Assembly: GCA_902620585.1 (NCBI GenBank)
Contig: CACNJC010000004.1
Location: forward strand, 1-64,000
DNA length: 64,000 nucleotides
Direction of reading: 5' to 3'
Source: an uncultured Pelagibacteraceae bacterium
GTDB taxonomy: Bacteria > Pseudomonadota > Alphaproteobacteria > Pelagibacterales > Pelagibacteraceae
Below the pieces are notes generated by a model that did not search any database, was not told the origin of the DNA, and worked only from the letters and a program-made list of their open reading frames with translations. The position numbers were made by a program, and so were the translations under genes. Of this stretch, positions 30,582-41,373 are shown in pieces. Position 1 is the stretch's first letter. The number at the start of each line of letters is the position of its first letter.

Positions 30582-31085
30582 ATGCAAAAAAATAGTTATA
30601 ACTACGAAGAATTAATTTCTTGTGGTGAAGGAAAGTTATTTGGAGAAGGTAATGCTAAGCTACCTTTGCCCCCAATGTTAATGTTCGACAGAATAACTGA
30701 AATTAAAAAAGGTGTTGGAGAGTTTAAAAAAGGTATTATCAAAGCTGAATTAGATATCAAAGATAATCTTTGGTTTTTTAATTGTCATTTTCAAAACGAC
30801 CCTGTAATGCCAGGTTGTTTAGGTCTAGATGCTATGTGGCAATTAGTTGGGTTTTATTTAGGCTGGATTGGGGAGCCAGGAAAAGGAAGAGCCTTAGGTG
30901 TAAACACTGTTAAATTCACTGGAGAAGTATTAAAAAACGTAAAAAAAGCTACCTATGAAATAAATATGAAAAGAATTTTAAAAAAAGAAGGTGCTGTAGT
31001 AGGATTGGCTAATGGTATACTAAATGCTGATGGAAAAACAATATATACGGCTGAAAATTTAAAAGTAGGGTTATTCAAATCATGA
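30582..31085 (+). CDS. fabA: 3-hydroxydecanoyl-ACP dehydratase/isomerase
   Basis: Introduces the cis double bond in anaerobic unsaturated fatty acid synthesis. 167 residues; the active-site region [18 protein letters not shown] holds the catalytic histidine and the aspartate of the partner subunit, followed by [12 protein letters not shown]. Its stop overlaps the fabB start (4 bases). Divergent from irr across 82 bases. Confidence 0.97.
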   Translation: MQKNSYNYEELISCGEGKLFGEGNAKLPLPPMLMFDRITEIKKGVGEFKKGIIKAELDIKDNLWFFNCHFQNDPVMPGCLGLDAMWQLVGFYLGWIGEPGKGRALGVNTVKFTGEVLKNVKKATYEINMKRILKKEGAVVGLANGILNADGKTIYTAENLKVGLFKS

Positions 31086-32293
31086 AAAGAGTAGTTGTTA
31101 CAGGTGTTGGAATTGTATCTTGTCTTGGTAATAATCAAAACGAAGTTTACAAATCTCTTTTAGACTCAAAGTCTGGAATTTCATTTTCTGAAGAATACAA
31201 AGAATATAATTTAAAAAGTCATGTTCACGGTAAACCAAATATAAAACTTGAAGATCATGTAGATAGAAAATTTATAAGGTTTATGGGCCCTGGTTCAGCT
31301 TATAATTATATTTCTATGAATGAAGCTGTAAAAGACTCTGGTCTTGATGATAAAGATGTAAGTAATATATCCACTGGGATGATTATGGGATCTGGAGGGC
31401 CTTCAATAGAAAACGTAATTTTAGCAGCTGATAAAACTCGGGAAAAGAGTCCGAAGAGAATGGGTCCTTTTGTTGTGCCCAGGACAATGTCAAGTACAGC
31501 TTCTGCAACTTTAGCCGTTCCTTTCAAAATTAAGGGTGTCAATTATACAATAAGCTCAGCATGTGCAACAAGTGGACACTGTATAGGAAACGCTATGGAA
31601 TTAATTCAACTTGGTAAACAAAAAATTATATTTGCTGGAGGGAGTGATGAAGTTCATTTTGCTATGACAGCAATGTTTGATGCAATGACAGCATTGTCAT
31701 CTAAATATAATAGCACACCAGATAAAGCTTCAAGACCATATGATAAAACTAGAGATGGATTCGTCATTTCTGGAGGAGGCGGTGTATTAGTTTTAGAAGA
31801 ATATGAACACGCAAAAGCCAGAGGTGCAAAAATTTACGCTGAACTTACAGGTTATGGAGCAACTTCAGATGGTTTTGATATGGTAGCTCCATCAGGTGAG
31901 GGTGCAGTTAGATGTATGAAGATGGCTTTAGGAACTGCAAATAAAAAAATTGATTATATTAATACTCATGGAACATCAACTCCCGTGGGAGATATTACAG
32001 AACTAAAAGCAGTTGGAGAAGTATTTAGTGATTACAAACCTAAAATTAGCTCAACTAAGTCTTTAGCAGGTCATTCATTGGGAGCTACTTCAGTTCATGA
32101 AGCCATTTATAGTTTGATAATGATGAAAAATAATTTTATTGCAGCTTCAGTAAATATTACTGATATGGACGAAGAAGCAAAAAAGTATCCAATTGTAACT
32201 AAAGTTGAAAAAAATGTAAATCTTAATGCAATTATGTCTAACAGTTTTGGTTTTGGGGGAACCAATGCAACTTTGGTTTTTGAAAAAATATAA
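31082..32293 (+). CDS. fabB: 3-oxoacyl-ACP synthase I
   Basis: Condensing enzyme of 403 residues that elongates the unsaturated intermediate made by FabA. The Cys-His-His triad is visible: [23 protein letters not shown] and [12 protein letters not shown], with the closing glycine-rich [14 protein letters not shown]. FabB rather than FabF is assigned from the fabA coupling. Confidence 0.96.
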   Translation: MKRVVVTGVGIVSCLGNNQNEVYKSLLDSKSGISFSEEYKEYNLKSHVHGKPNIKLEDHVDRKFIRFMGPGSAYNYISMNEAVKDSGLDDKDVSNISTGMIMGSGGPSIENVILAADKTREKSPKRMGPFVVPRTMSSTASATLAVPFKIKGVNYTISSACATSGHCIGNAMELIQLGKQKIIFAGGSDEVHFAMTAMFDAMTALSSKYNSTPDKASRPYDKTRDGFVISGGGGVLVLEEYEHAKARGAKIYAELTGYGATSDGFDMVAPSGEGAVRCMKMALGTANKKIDYINTHGTSTPVGDITELKAVGEVFSDYKPKISSTKSLAGHSLGATSVHEAIYSLIMMKNNFIAASVNITDMDEEAKKYPIVTKVEKNVNLNAIMSNSFGFGGTNATLVFEKI

Positions 32294-32296
32294 ATT

Positions 32297-33082
32297 ATGA
32301 GCTTGATGAAGGGAAAAAAGGGTTTAATAATGGGCGTAGCTAACGAACGGTCTATAGCTTGGGGTATATCAAAAAAATTATCAGAAGCAGGTGCTGATTT
32401 AGCTTTTACTTATTTAGGAGATTCTTTAAAAAAAAGAGTTGTTCCTCTGGCGGAAAAATTAAACTCAAAAACGACATTTAGTTGCGACGTGGAAAAAAAA
32501 AATGAAGTTATCAAACTTTTTGAAAATATAAAATCTGATTGGGGAGAAATTGATTTTGTTGTGCATGCAGTGGCATTTTCAGATAAATCAGAACTTTCAG
32601 GTGAATACTTAAATACAAGCAGAGAAAATTTTTTAAAAAGCATGCTTATATCTTGCTTTTCATTTACAGAGGTGGCTAGAGAAGCATCAAAATTGATGAA
32701 AAATGGTGGAAGTATTATTACGCTGACGTATGAATCTACTAAAGCTATTCCTAATTATAATGTCATGGGTGTTTGTAAATCTGCACTTGAGGCGAGCGTA
32801 AAATATTTAGCTAGAGATCTTGGAGTGAAAGGAATAAGGGTAAACGCAATAAGTGCTGGCCCAATTAAAACTTTGGCTGCCTCAGCAATTGGGGATGCAA
32901 AATTCTTATATAAATGGAATGAAAATCACTCATTTTTAAAAAGAAATGTAGATATCAATGATGTTGGAAATTCAGCCTTATATCTATTGAGTGACCTCGC
33001 GTCAGGAGTTACGGGTGAAATTCATTATGTAGATGCTGGCTATAATAAAGTAGGAATGCCTGATCCAAAAAATATTACCTAG
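32297..33082 (+). CDS. fabI: Enoyl-ACP reductase (NADH)
   Basis: Short-chain-reductase-fold enoyl reductase of 261 residues, last step of each fatty acid elongation cycle. The Rossmann loop GVANERSIAWGI, the catalytic IPNYNVMGVCK (Tyr and Lys), and GPIKTLAASAI are typical of triclosan-sensitive FabI. Three-gene operon fabA-fabB-fabI with 3 bases to fabB. Confidence 0.97.
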   Translation: MSLMKGKKGLIMGVANERSIAWGISKKLSEAGADLAFTYLGDSLKKRVVPLAEKLNSKTTFSCDVEKKNEVIKLFENIKSDWGEIDFVVHAVAFSDKSELSGEYLNTSRENFLKSMLISCFSFTEVAREASKLMKNGGSIITLTYESTKAIPNYNVMGVCKSALEASVKYLARDLGVKGIRVNAISAGPIKTLAASAIGDAKFLYKWNENHSFLKRNVDINDVGNSALYLLSDLASGVTGEIHYVDAGYNKVGMPDPKNIT

Positions 33083-33161
33083 TCTACACAAAATGCATAG
33101 CAGAAGTACAATCTTAACAATAATAAAATAAAATTAAAAACTTTATCTAATAAGATTAAAA

Positions 33162-33677
33162 ATGAAGAAATTTAATAAAAAGGTAAAAGAAAAATTAAAT
33201 AACTTTTTTGATTGGATCAAAGGAGCTGAATTAGTAGAACTTAAAACTTGTAATGTTAAAGAAGATCCCGTTAGACCTGAGCTGGATTTAAAATTTAGAA
33301 CTGAATATGGACGTAAAATATATGGTGTAAAATATAGAGATGAAATTTGTGCAATTATGTGTTTTGGATTTACCAACGATATACCAAAAACAGTCGAGGA
33401 ACTTGATTTAATGACAAAGGATGCCCATTTGCAAAGCACTTTAAGAGATAGAAATGTTGGAAAAATAGCTATTGCCTATACAGTTTGGTCTAAAAAAAAA
33501 GGAGGAGGAAAACTAATTGTTAAAGAAGTTTTTAAAAAAATAAAACAATCTCATCATTTAAATAGATTAGTGACTTTATCCCCTCTGACTGAGATGGCTA
33601 GAAAATTTCACTTAAATAATGGTGCTTTCGAATTGCAAGTAAATGAGAAAACTCAAAATTTTGAGTATAAAATTTAA
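33162..33677 (+). CDS. GNAT-like protein of unknown function
   Basis: 171 residues. The C-terminal half ([16 protein letters not shown], then ...[20 protein letters not shown]) resembles the GNAT N-acyltransferase fold: a glycine-rich phosphate-binding turn followed by an alpha helix and the NGA region seen near the acetyl-CoA acceptor site. The first 60 residues are basic and charged. No substrate is evident, and convergent pnp gives no clue. I am not sure of the family. Confidence 0.6.
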   Translation: MKKFNKKVKEKLNNFFDWIKGAELVELKTCNVKEDPVRPELDLKFRTEYGRKIYGVKYRDEICAIMCFGFTNDIPKTVEELDLMTKDAHLQSTLRDRNVGKIAIAYTVWSKKKGGGKLIVKEVFKKIKQSHHLNRLVTLSPLTEMARKFHLNNGAFELQVNEKTQNFEYKI

Positions 33678-35746
33678 GCTACAGCTTGTTTTATAGATAA
33701 CTTAACTTTTCCTCTGTCAAAACCAACTACTTTAACAGAAACTTCATCTCCTTCTTTAACGACATCTCCTACTTTAGCTACTCTTTTAGATGCAAGCTCT
33801 GATATGTGTACTAAACCATCTTGTTTTCCTAAAAAATTTACAAAAGCCCCAAATTCCATGATTTTGACTACTTTACCTTTGTAGATTTTTCCAACCTCTG
33901 GTTTTGCGATTAAATTTTTAATAAATTCTAATGCTTTATTTCTTGAATCTTCATCTGGAGCTGCAACGGTAACTTCACCTGTATCTTTTACATCTACTTT
34001 TGCACCAGATGTTTCAACTATTTCCCTAATAGTAGCTCCACCTTTCCCAATTACTGTAGCAATATCTTTTTTATCAACTTTAATTGTTTCCATCTTAGGT
34101 GTGTGTTTTGAAAATTCTTTTCTTGAAGATTTTATCGCTTTATTCATCTCTACTAAAATTTTTTCTCGACCATCCTTGGCCTGGTTCAATGCTTTTTCCA
34201 TAATTTCAAATGTAATACCTGTAATCTTTATATCCATTTGAAGGGATGTTATTCCATTTCTAGTTCCAGCTACTTTAAAGTCCATATCTCCTAGATGATC
34301 CTCATCTCCCAAAATATCTGACAATACTGAAAAATCATTCCCCTCTTTAATTAAACCCATTGCTATTCCAGCAACTGGCTCTTTTATTGGAACTCCTGCA
34401 TCCATAAGAGATAAAGAGGTTCCACAAACTGTTGCCATTGAAGACGATCCATTTGACTCTGTTATTTCAGAAACTACTCTTAATGTGTAAGGAAAATTCT
34501 CTTTTTTTGGTAAAGACGAATTAATTGCTCTCCAAGCTAGTTTCCCATGACCTATTTCTCTTCTACCAGTACCTATTCTTCCACATTCACCAACTGAAAA
34601 AGGTGGAAAGTTATAGTGAAGCATAAAATTTGATCTTTGCATTCCATCCAGGCTTTCAAGTCTTTGCTCGTCATCAGACATCCCAAGAGTGGTAACTACT
34701 AAAGCTTGGGTTTCACCTCTTGTGAACAAAGCCGATCCATGTGCTCTTGGCAGTACGCCTACCTCACATTTTATCTGTCTTACATCTGCAAGTCCTCTTC
34801 CATCTATTCTTTTTTTATCTTTTAAAATTGCTGTTCTAACAATATCTTTCTCTAACGATTTTAATTGTGTCATTGCTTGATTTTCTGTAACATTTTCATT
34901 TTCAGAAAACATTTCTTTGCATTTTGTATCGATTTCTGAAATTGCAGTTGATCTTTTCTTTTTATCGATTTCTTTAAATGCTTTTCTTAAATCTTTTTCG
35001 AAATTAGTAGAAATTTTCTTTTTTACATCCGAAAGATCTATTTCTTCAACTTCCCATTTAGGCTTGCCAGCTTTTTTTGCTAATTTTTCTATTACCTCTA
35101 TTATCGGTACGAAATTTTCATGTCCGAATTTAACAGCGTCTAACATTTCTTTCTCTGTTAACCCAGAAGTTTCTGATTCAACCATCAAAACTGCATCTTT
35201 TGTTCCAGCTACAACTAAATCTAATTTTGAATCTTGTAACTCTGTTGGTGAAGGATTTAATAGGTATTTACCATCTTTAAACCCAACTCTGCTGGCAGCA
35301 ATTGGCCCTTGAAAAGGTAGACCTGATATAGCTAGAGCTGCTGAAGAAGCAATTATAGATAATATATCTGGTTGGTTTTCTCCATCATAGGACAAAACCG
35401 TTGGCAATAATTGTACTTCGTTCATAAAACTTGATGGAAATAATGGTCTTATAGGTCTATCTATAAGTCTTGAAATTAAAGTTTCTGCTTCAGTAGGTCT
35501 AGCTTCTCTTTTAAAGTAACCTCCTGGTATTTTTCCGGCTGCATAATATTTCTCTTGATAATTAACTGATAGTGGAAAATAATCTTGACCTTCATTAAGT
35601 TTTTTTGCCCCTACAGCAGTTGCTATGACAACTGTTTCTCCACATGTAGCAATAATTGCGCCGTCAGCTTGGCGAGCAATTCTTCCTGTTTCTAGAGTTA
35701 TTTTTTTTCCATTAATTACAATTTCTTCTTTACTAATTTTAAACAT
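33674..35746 (-). CDS. pnp: Polynucleotide phosphorylase
   Basis: 3'-5' phosphorolytic exoribonuclease, 690 residues: two RNase PH domains (with [15 protein letters not shown]-like [15 protein letters not shown], and the metal site [19 protein letters not shown]), an internal helical domain, then KH ([12 protein letters not shown]) and S1 ([25 protein letters not shown]-like [10 protein letters not shown]). Directly coupled to rpsO (one-base overlap at 35746), the universal rpsO-pnp pair. Confidence 0.98.
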   Translation of the reverse strand: MFKISKEEIVINGKKITLETGRIARQADGAIIATCGETVVIATAVGAKKLNEGQDYFPLSVNYQEKYYAAGKIPGGYFKREARPTEAETLISRLIDRPIRPLFPSSFMNEVQLLPTVLSYDGENQPDILSIIASSAALAISGLPFQGPIAASRVGFKDGKYLLNPSPTELQDSKLDLVVAGTKDAVLMVESETSGLTEKEMLDAVKFGHENFVPIIEVIEKLAKKAGKPKWEVEEIDLSDVKKKISTNFEKDLRKAFKEIDKKKRSTAISEIDTKCKEMFSENENVTENQAMTQLKSLEKDIVRTAILKDKKRIDGRGLADVRQIKCEVGVLPRAHGSALFTRGETQALVVTTLGMSDDEQRLESLDGMQRSNFMLHYNFPPFSVGECGRIGTGRREIGHGKLAWRAINSSLPKKENFPYTLRVVSEITESNGSSSMATVCGTSLSLMDAGVPIKEPVAGIAMGLIKEGNDFSVLSDILGDEDHLGDMDFKVAGTRNGITSLQMDIKITGITFEIMEKALNQAKDGREKILVEMNKAIKSSRKEFSKHTPKMETIKVDKKDIATVIGKGGATIREIVETSGAKVDVKDTGEVTVAAPDEDSRNKALEFIKNLIAKPEVGKIYKGKVVKIMEFGAFVNFLGKQDGLVHISELASKRVAKVGDVVKEGDEVSVKVVGFDRGKVKLSIKQAVA

Positions 35747-36006
35747 TATTTCCTTATATTTAGTTCTTTAATTACTTTTTGATATGAATCTGGATTTCTT
35801 TTTTTTAGATAATTAAGTAATTTTTTTCTTTTGTTCACAGATTTAGTTAATCCTAATGTTGAATGCTTGTCTTTTTTGAAATTTTTAAAATGTTCTGAAA
35901 GTTTTGATATTTTTTCAGTCAATAAGCCTATCTGAACTTCAGTAGAACCAACATCCTTTTCATGGATTGCTAATAATTTAATTGCACCTTTTTTTTTCTG
36001 TATCAT
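35746..36006 (-). CDS. rpsO: 30S ribosomal protein S15
   Basis: 86 residues with the S15 core [32 protein letters not shown] and [18 protein letters not shown]. It binds the central 16S domain. Its start lies inside the rbfA 3' end (29-base overlap); truB, commonly between rbfA and rpsO, is absent. Confidence 0.96.
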   Translation of the reverse strand: MIQKKKGAIKLLAIHEKDVGSTEVQIGLLTEKISKLSEHFKNFKKDKHSTLGLTKSVNKRKKLLNYLKKRNPDSYQKVIKELNIRK

Positions 36007-36376
36007 TTATTTTTATTTTTTTTATAATTTTCTCAATCTTTTCAGCATATTCAAATGAGTTATCTTCTACAAATGTGAGTTTAGGAAGAAACTTAATATC
36101 TAGCCTTTTTGACAAGGCTTTTCTAACAAGATGCGAGTATTCAGTCAAGATCCTTACTGATTCCTTCATATCTACTCCCCCTAAGGGTATTACGTAAACT
36201 CTAGCTGTTTTTAAATCTGGAGTCATTCTTACCTCTGTAACAGTAATTAATTTTGAATTAATTGAGGGTATTTTAGCCTCGTTTCTTATAAATAATTCCC
36301 CTAGACTTTGTTTTACTAATTCTCCTACTCTTAATTGTCTTTGACTAAAAGTTCGTTGAGATGATTGGTTTCCCAT
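35978..36376 (-). CDS. rbfA: Ribosome-binding factor A
   Basis: 132-residue KH-like protein required for late 16S rRNA maturation. It has RQLRVGELVKQSLGELF and ITVTEVRMTPDLKTARVYV, then a charged tail. Overlaps infB by one base and rpsO by 29, indicating tight coupling in the nusA-infB-rbfA-rpsO-pnp operon. Confidence 0.94.
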   Translation of the reverse strand: MGNQSSQRTFSQRQLRVGELVKQSLGELFIRNEAKIPSINSKLITVTEVRMTPDLKTARVYVIPLGGVDMKESVRILTEYSHLVRKALSKRLDIKFLPKLTFVEDNSFEYAEKIEKIIKKIKINDTEKKRCN

Positions 36377-38562
36377 TAAATTGACCTCTGAATTTCTTCT
36401 GCTAAGTAGGATTCTATTACGTCTTTTTCTTTAAAATCAATAAAATCTTTAATGCTAATTCCACACTCTAATCCTGTTCCTACCTCTTTAACTTGATTTT
36501 TTTCTCTAAAAATACTTTGAATTTCACCATTATAGACAACAACGCCATCTCTAATTATTCTTGCTTTAGATTTACTTTTTATTTCACCATTAATTACTTT
36601 TGAACCTGCAATTTTACCAGCACTAGATACCTTAAATATTTTTTGTATTTCTGCTGACCCTAATATTTTTTCTTTTATATCTGGCTCTAACAACCCAGAT
36701 AAAGATTTTTCTACATACTCTAAAGCTTTGTAAATAATATTAAAATATTGAATATCAATTTTTTGATCTTCAGCTAATTTTTTTGCTTCTCTATTTGGTT
36801 TAACATTAAAACCAATTAAAATTGCATTTGAAGCTTTGGCTAAAGAAACATCTGTTTCGTTGATCATGCCTATATCTGATAAAATTATCTTGGCCTCGAC
36901 CTCGCTGTGTTCAATTTTATTTATTGCCATTTTAAGTGCTTCACTTGAACCTTGAACATCTGATTTTATGATTATATTTAACTCATCTTTTTCTTTAGAT
37001 TTATCAAATAGAGTTGTCTTATCTTTTGCTAGTATCTTATTTTTAGCAAGATTATCTTTTTTATATTGTACCATTTCTTTAGCTACATTTTCATCATTTG
37101 TGACCAAGAACTCTGCTCCAGCAAATGCGGAACTATTCATTCCAAGAATTTCAACTGGCATTGATGGTAAAGCTTCTTCAATATTTTTTCCTTCATAGTT
37201 TATCATTGCTCTTATTTTGCCCCATGTATCACCACAAATAAAATAATCCCCTTTTTTAAGATTTCCATTTTTAATTAATATTGTTGATACTGGACCTTTC
37301 CCTTTATCAATTTTTGATTCTATTACGACACCTTTAGCTTGACCTGAGTAAGAAGCTTTTAAATCTAAAATTTCTGCTTGTAATAAAATACTTTCCTTTA
37401 GCTTATCTAAGTTTGTTTTTTTTAATGCAGATACTTCAACAAATAAAGTATCTCCACTTAAATCTTCTGCAATTAATTCATATTGCATCATTTCATTTTT
37501 AATTTTGCTTATATTCTTTTCTGGAAGATCACATTTATTTATTGCAACTATTATCGGAACATTTGCAGCTTTTGCATGTTTTATTGCTTCAACAGTTTGT
37601 GGTTTTATTCCATCATCAGCTGCAACAACTAAGACTACAATATCTGTGATTTTTGAGCCTCTTGCACGCATTTCTGTAAATGCAGCATGGCCGGGCGTAT
37701 CAATAAAAGTTATTGCTTTATTGTTGTCTGTTTTAACTTGATAAGCTCCAATATGTTGAGTAATACCTCCATGTTCTCCAGATACAACGTTTGAGTCTCT
37801 TAAAGAGTCTAGCAAAGAAGTTTTTCCATGGTCAACATGGCCCATAATTGTAACAATGGGAGGCCTAATTTTAACATCCCCTTCTAATTTCTCCTTAATT
37901 TGATTTTTTTCTAATGTTGGCTCGTTTTCTATTAACGGATTATGCCCGAATTCTTTAACAATATATTCTGCAGTATCTTTGTCTATATTATGATTAATTG
38001 TTGCAATAACTTTCATATTAAACAAAAATTTAATTATATCGCTAGATTTTTCAGCCATACGATTAGATAACTCTTGGATTGTAATTTGTTCAGGTATTTT
38101 CACATCTCTAATAACTTTTTTAAATTCTTTTTTCTCTTCTCCTTCTGGTTTATTTTTTTTTTCTTTTAGTCTTGCTCGCTTAACAGATGCTAAACTCCTT
38201 TGCTTAATTTCTATCTCTTCTACATTTAAAGCTCGAGACACGGTAAGTTTAAAATCTCTTTTGTCTATTGGATTTTTAAGTCTTAATTTACTTTTTCCAG
38301 TTGGTTTATCTGCTTTTTTTATAAAAGCTTTGGTTGCTTGCTGTTCTACAAATTTTCGTGCAAAATTTTTCTTTTTTGCCTCAAAATTACTAGGCTGTGT
38401 GAAATATTGATTAGTTTTATTGCTACTCTTACTAGGTCTAAAAGGTTTTTTCTTTTCTACAGAGAATGATTTTTTTCCATCTGATTTGATAGCGCTAGTA
38501 TCAATTTTTTTTTTTAAACTTGATGAAATAGTAAGTGTCTTTTTTCTATCTTTTTTTTCCAT
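36376..38562 (-). CDS. infB: Translation initiation factor IF-2
   Basis: 728-residue GTPase that brings initiator tRNA to the ribosome. A lysine-rich N-terminal segment of about 150 residues is followed by the IF2_N-like domain, then the G domain (GHVDHGKTSLLD, IDTPGHAAFTEMRARG, NKCD) and C-terminal domains. The N-terminal extension is short compared with many alphaproteobacterial IF-2s. Follows nusA by 4 bases; ylxR, often between them, is missing. Confidence 0.97.
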   Translation of the reverse strand: MEKKDRKKTLTISSSLKKKIDTSAIKSDGKKSFSVEKKKPFRPSKSSNKTNQYFTQPSNFEAKKKNFARKFVEQQATKAFIKKADKPTGKSKLRLKNPIDKRDFKLTVSRALNVEEIEIKQRSLASVKRARLKEKKNKPEGEEKKEFKKVIRDVKIPEQITIQELSNRMAEKSSDIIKFLFNMKVIATINHNIDKDTAEYIVKEFGHNPLIENEPTLEKNQIKEKLEGDVKIRPPIVTIMGHVDHGKTSLLDSLRDSNVVSGEHGGITQHIGAYQVKTDNNKAITFIDTPGHAAFTEMRARGSKITDIVVLVVAADDGIKPQTVEAIKHAKAANVPIIVAINKCDLPEKNISKIKNEMMQYELIAEDLSGDTLFVEVSALKKTNLDKLKESILLQAEILDLKASYSGQAKGVVIESKIDKGKGPVSTILIKNGNLKKGDYFICGDTWGKIRAMINYEGKNIEEALPSMPVEILGMNSSAFAGAEFLVTNDENVAKEMVQYKKDNLAKNKILAKDKTTLFDKSKEKDELNIIIKSDVQGSSEALKMAINKIEHSEVEAKIILSDIGMINETDVSLAKASNAILIGFNVKPNREAKKLAEDQKIDIQYFNIIYKALEYVEKSLSGLLEPDIKEKILGSAEIQKIFKVSSAGKIAGSKVINGEIKSKSKARIIRDGVVVYNGEIQSIFREKNQVKEVGTGLECGISIKDFIDFKEKDVIESYLAEEIQRSI

Positions 38563-38566
38563 AACA

Positions 38567-40117
38567 TTACTTGTAAACTATCTCTCTAGCAGACATTATT
38601 AATTGGTCTGCTTCTTTTCTAGATAAAGAAAATTCCTCCAGGTATCCTTCTATTCTAATTTTTTTACCTTTAACTTCATCAAATCCACCGATCAGCTCGT
38701 CTGAAGATAGATCTGCAAAGTCATTTAATTTTTTTATGTTTTTTTGCCCTAAAATTACTAACATGCCTTGAGTCATGCCTTTTAAATTTATTAAAGACTC
38801 TTCAACTCCAAGTTCTTTTAGTTTCTGAGCAACTTCCTCTTTTTCTTTAATCAAAGTATCTTTAGATCTACTAATTAGTTCTTTTGCTGTTTCTTCATCA
38901 ATAGCATCTATCTTTGAAATATCTTCTGGTGTAGATTGTGCAATATCTTCGATACTAGTAAAACCTTCTGACACTAAAAGTTGTCCTAGGGTTTCATCAA
39001 CTTCTAAATTTTTAATTAAGGTTTCAGTCCTATCTTTAAATTCAGCTTGTCTTCTCTCGGAGTCTTCTTTATCTGTTAAAATATCAATTTCATAATTTGT
39101 TAATTTAGATGCCAACCTTACATTCTGCCCTCTTCGTCCAATTGCTTTACTCAAATTTTCTTCAGTCAAAATTATATCTATTCTTTTATTTTCTTGATCA
39201 ATTAAAACTTTTTGTATCTCTGCTGGAGAAAGTGACTCTGAAATTAAAGTTGGTAAATCCTCTGTCCACTTGATTATATCTATCTTTTCACCGTGTAGCT
39301 CGTTTACTATTGTTTGAACTCTACTACCTCTCATTCCAACACAAGCTCCTACAGGGTCTATAGAGGAGTCTTGGGAATGAACACATATTTTAGCTCTACT
39401 ACCAGGATCTCTTGCTACAGATTTTATCTCTATAGTTCCCTCATAAATTTCGGGAACTTCTTGGAAAAACAGTCTAGCTAAAAACTGGGGATGTGCTCTA
39501 GATAAGAATATTTGATGACCTTTTATCTCTTTTTTGACTTCGTAACAATAAGCTTTTACTCTATCACCATTTTTGAGAACTTCTCTTGGAATTAACTCAT
39601 CTTTTTTGATTACACCTTCAGCTTTTCCTAAATCAACGATAACATTTCCATATTCCAAACGCTTGATTATTCCACTTAGAATTTGACCTTGCTTATCAAT
39701 AAAATCCTCATATTGTCTATTTTTTTCAGCTTCACGAACTCTGGAGCTAATAACTTGCTTAGCACTTTGAGCTGCAATTCTACCAAAATCTACTTGAGGT
39801 AATTCCTCATAAATTTTATCTCCAATTTTTAGATCATTATTTCCTGAATTTATTTTTTTTGCATCGCTTAAATTTATTTCTTTTGAAGGATCCTCAACAG
39901 TTTCTACGATATCTAAAACTTTTTGAATTTTTATATCACCACTTTCTCTGTCAATTATGACTTCAATATTGTTCTCATTTCCAAATTTGGTAAGAGCCGC
40001 TTTTTGAATAGCACTTTCCATTGAGCCAATAACAAGCTCTTTATCAATAGATTTTTCATTGGCAACCGCGTCGACAATTCTTAATAATTCTAATTTATCT
40101 AATCCTCTATTTAACAT
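38567..40117 (-). CDS. nusA: Transcription termination/antitermination factor NusA
   Basis: 516 residues: N-terminal RNA-polymerase domain, S1 (GQILSGIIKRLEYGNVIVDLG-type), two KH domains (ACVGMRGSRVQTIVNEL, AIGRRGQNVRLASKL) and two acidic helix-hairpin-helix repeats at the C terminus. A strong ribosome-binding site AGGAG precedes the ATG. rimP is absent upstream: the preceding gene is metK, and a terminator hairpin ends right at the NusA leader. Confidence 0.97.
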   Translation of the reverse strand: MLNRGLDKLELLRIVDAVANEKSIDKELVIGSMESAIQKAALTKFGNENNIEVIIDRESGDIKIQKVLDIVETVEDPSKEINLSDAKKINSGNNDLKIGDKIYEELPQVDFGRIAAQSAKQVISSRVREAEKNRQYEDFIDKQGQILSGIIKRLEYGNVIVDLGKAEGVIKKDELIPREVLKNGDRVKAYCYEVKKEIKGHQIFLSRAHPQFLARLFFQEVPEIYEGTIEIKSVARDPGSRAKICVHSQDSSIDPVGACVGMRGSRVQTIVNELHGEKIDIIKWTEDLPTLISESLSPAEIQKVLIDQENKRIDIILTEENLSKAIGRRGQNVRLASKLTNYEIDILTDKEDSERRQAEFKDRTETLIKNLEVDETLGQLLVSEGFTSIEDIAQSTPEDISKIDAIDEETAKELISRSKDTLIKEKEEVAQKLKELGVEESLINLKGMTQGMLVILGQKNIKKLNDFADLSSDELIGGFDEVKGKKIRIEGYLEEFSLSRKEADQLIMSAREIVYK

Positions 40118-40126
40118 TTTTAATGC

Positions 40127-40157
40127 TCCTAAAAAAAAATGGGCACCTGCCCATTTT
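40127..40157 (-). terminator. Terminator/attenuator between metK and nusA
   Basis: On the minus strand a perfect ten-base inverted repeat AAAATGGGCA/TGCCCATTTT with a two-base centre is followed by a run of T residues, and the T run is followed at once by AGGAG and the nusA ATG. It would end metK transcripts and may attenuate readthrough into nusA. Confidence 0.85.
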
Positions 40158-40209
40158 GAATTAATCCAACAATAGTTTAATAATAATGAAAATTATGGTT
40201 TTTTCAAGA

Positions 40210-41373
40210 TTACAATTTGAATAAATCTGCCTTATCAGTTTTTTCCCAAGTAAATTGACCATTATTCGAAGGTTTCCTGCCAAAATGACCATAAGCTGAG
40301 GTAATCTCATATATTGGTTTATTTAACTTTAACATTTCTCTTATTCCCCTTGGAGATAAATCAAAATTTTCATCTATAATTTTTTTGACCATCTTAATTT
40401 TATCTTCATCTCCTTCTGCAAGTTTTATGAAAATAGATAAAGGTTTAGAAACGCCAATAGCGTAAGCTAATTGAATTAAGCATTTATTAGAAACACCTGC
40501 TGAAACTATATTCTTAGATAGATACCTTGCAGCATAAGCGGCGGATCTATCAACTTTTGTTGGATCTTTGCCTGAAAAAGCCCCACCTCCATGTGGAGCT
40601 GCTCCGCCATAAGTATCGACAATGATTTTTCTACCTGTTAAACCAGTGTCTCCATCTGGACCACCAATTATAAATTGACCTGTCGGATTTATATAAATTT
40701 CTTTTTGGTTTAATTCTTTAATGTAATTTTCTGGAATAGATTTTTTGATATAAGGCATGACTAATTCTTTTACCTGCTCTTGATTTAAATCTTTTGAATG
40801 TTGAGTTGATATTACCAATGATGTAACTTTGGTAGGTTTATTGTTTTCATAAAGCATTGTTACTTGACTTTTTGAGTCTGGCTCTATGCCTCTAAGAATT
40901 CCTTTTTTTCTGTCTTCTGCCATTAATCTTAAAATTTTATGAGAATAATAAATTGGAGCAGGCATTAAATCCTCAGTTTCTTTACATGCATATCCAAACA
41001 TAATTCCTTGGTCACCCGCGCCTTCATCTTTATTATCTTTTGAGTCAACGCCCATAGCTATATCTGTGGATTGTTCGTGTAAAAATGTTTCAATATTAGC
41101 TGTTTTCCAACTGAAGCCTTTTTGATCATAACCTATATCTTTAATGCAGTTCCTTACTTTGCTTATAATATTATCTTTATCAATTTTTGGGCCCCGTACC
41201 TCTCCTGCTAGTACAACTTTATTAGTTGTTGTTAAAGTTTCACAAGCTACTCGAGAAAATGGATCATTGGATAAATATAAATCAACAACCATATCTGAAA
41301 TTCTGTCGCAAACTTTATCGGGATGACCTTCAGAAACTGACTCACTTGTAAATAGATATTTATTATCTTGCAT
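40210..41373 (-). CDS. metK: S-adenosylmethionine synthetase
   Basis: 387 residues making SAM from methionine and ATP. The motifs [28 protein letters not shown], the P-loop-like [22 protein letters not shown], and [17 protein letters not shown] are those of MetK. Shares one base with the end of lnt. Together with ahcY it defines most of the methylation cycle in the window. No SAM riboswitch is present. Confidence 0.98.
   Translation of the reverse strand: MQDNKYLFTSESVSEGHPDKVCDRISDMVVDLYLSNDPFSRVACETLTTTNKVVLAGEVRGPKIDKDNIISKVRNCIKDIGYDQKGFSWKTANIETFLHEQSTDIAMGVDSKDNKDEGAGDQGIMFGYACKETEDLMPAPIYYSHKILRLMAEDRKKGILRGIEPDSKSQVTMLYENNKPTKVTSLVISTQHSKDLNQEQVKELVMPYIKKSIPENYIKELNQKEIYINPTGQFIIGGPDGDTGLTGRKIIVDTYGGAAPHGGGAFSGKDPTKVDRSAAYAARYLSKNIVSAGVSNKCLIQLAYAIGVSKPLSIFIKLAEGDEDKIKMVKKIIDENFDLSPRGIREMLKLNKPIYEITSAYGHFGRKPSNNGQFTWEKTDKADLFKL

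Noticed and set aside
40118-40209. SAM riboswitch near metK
   Set aside because: The hairpin is downstream of metK and is a simple terminator; no SAM-II, SAM-V or SAM/SAH fold is seen before metK or ahcY, where the gaps are too short.
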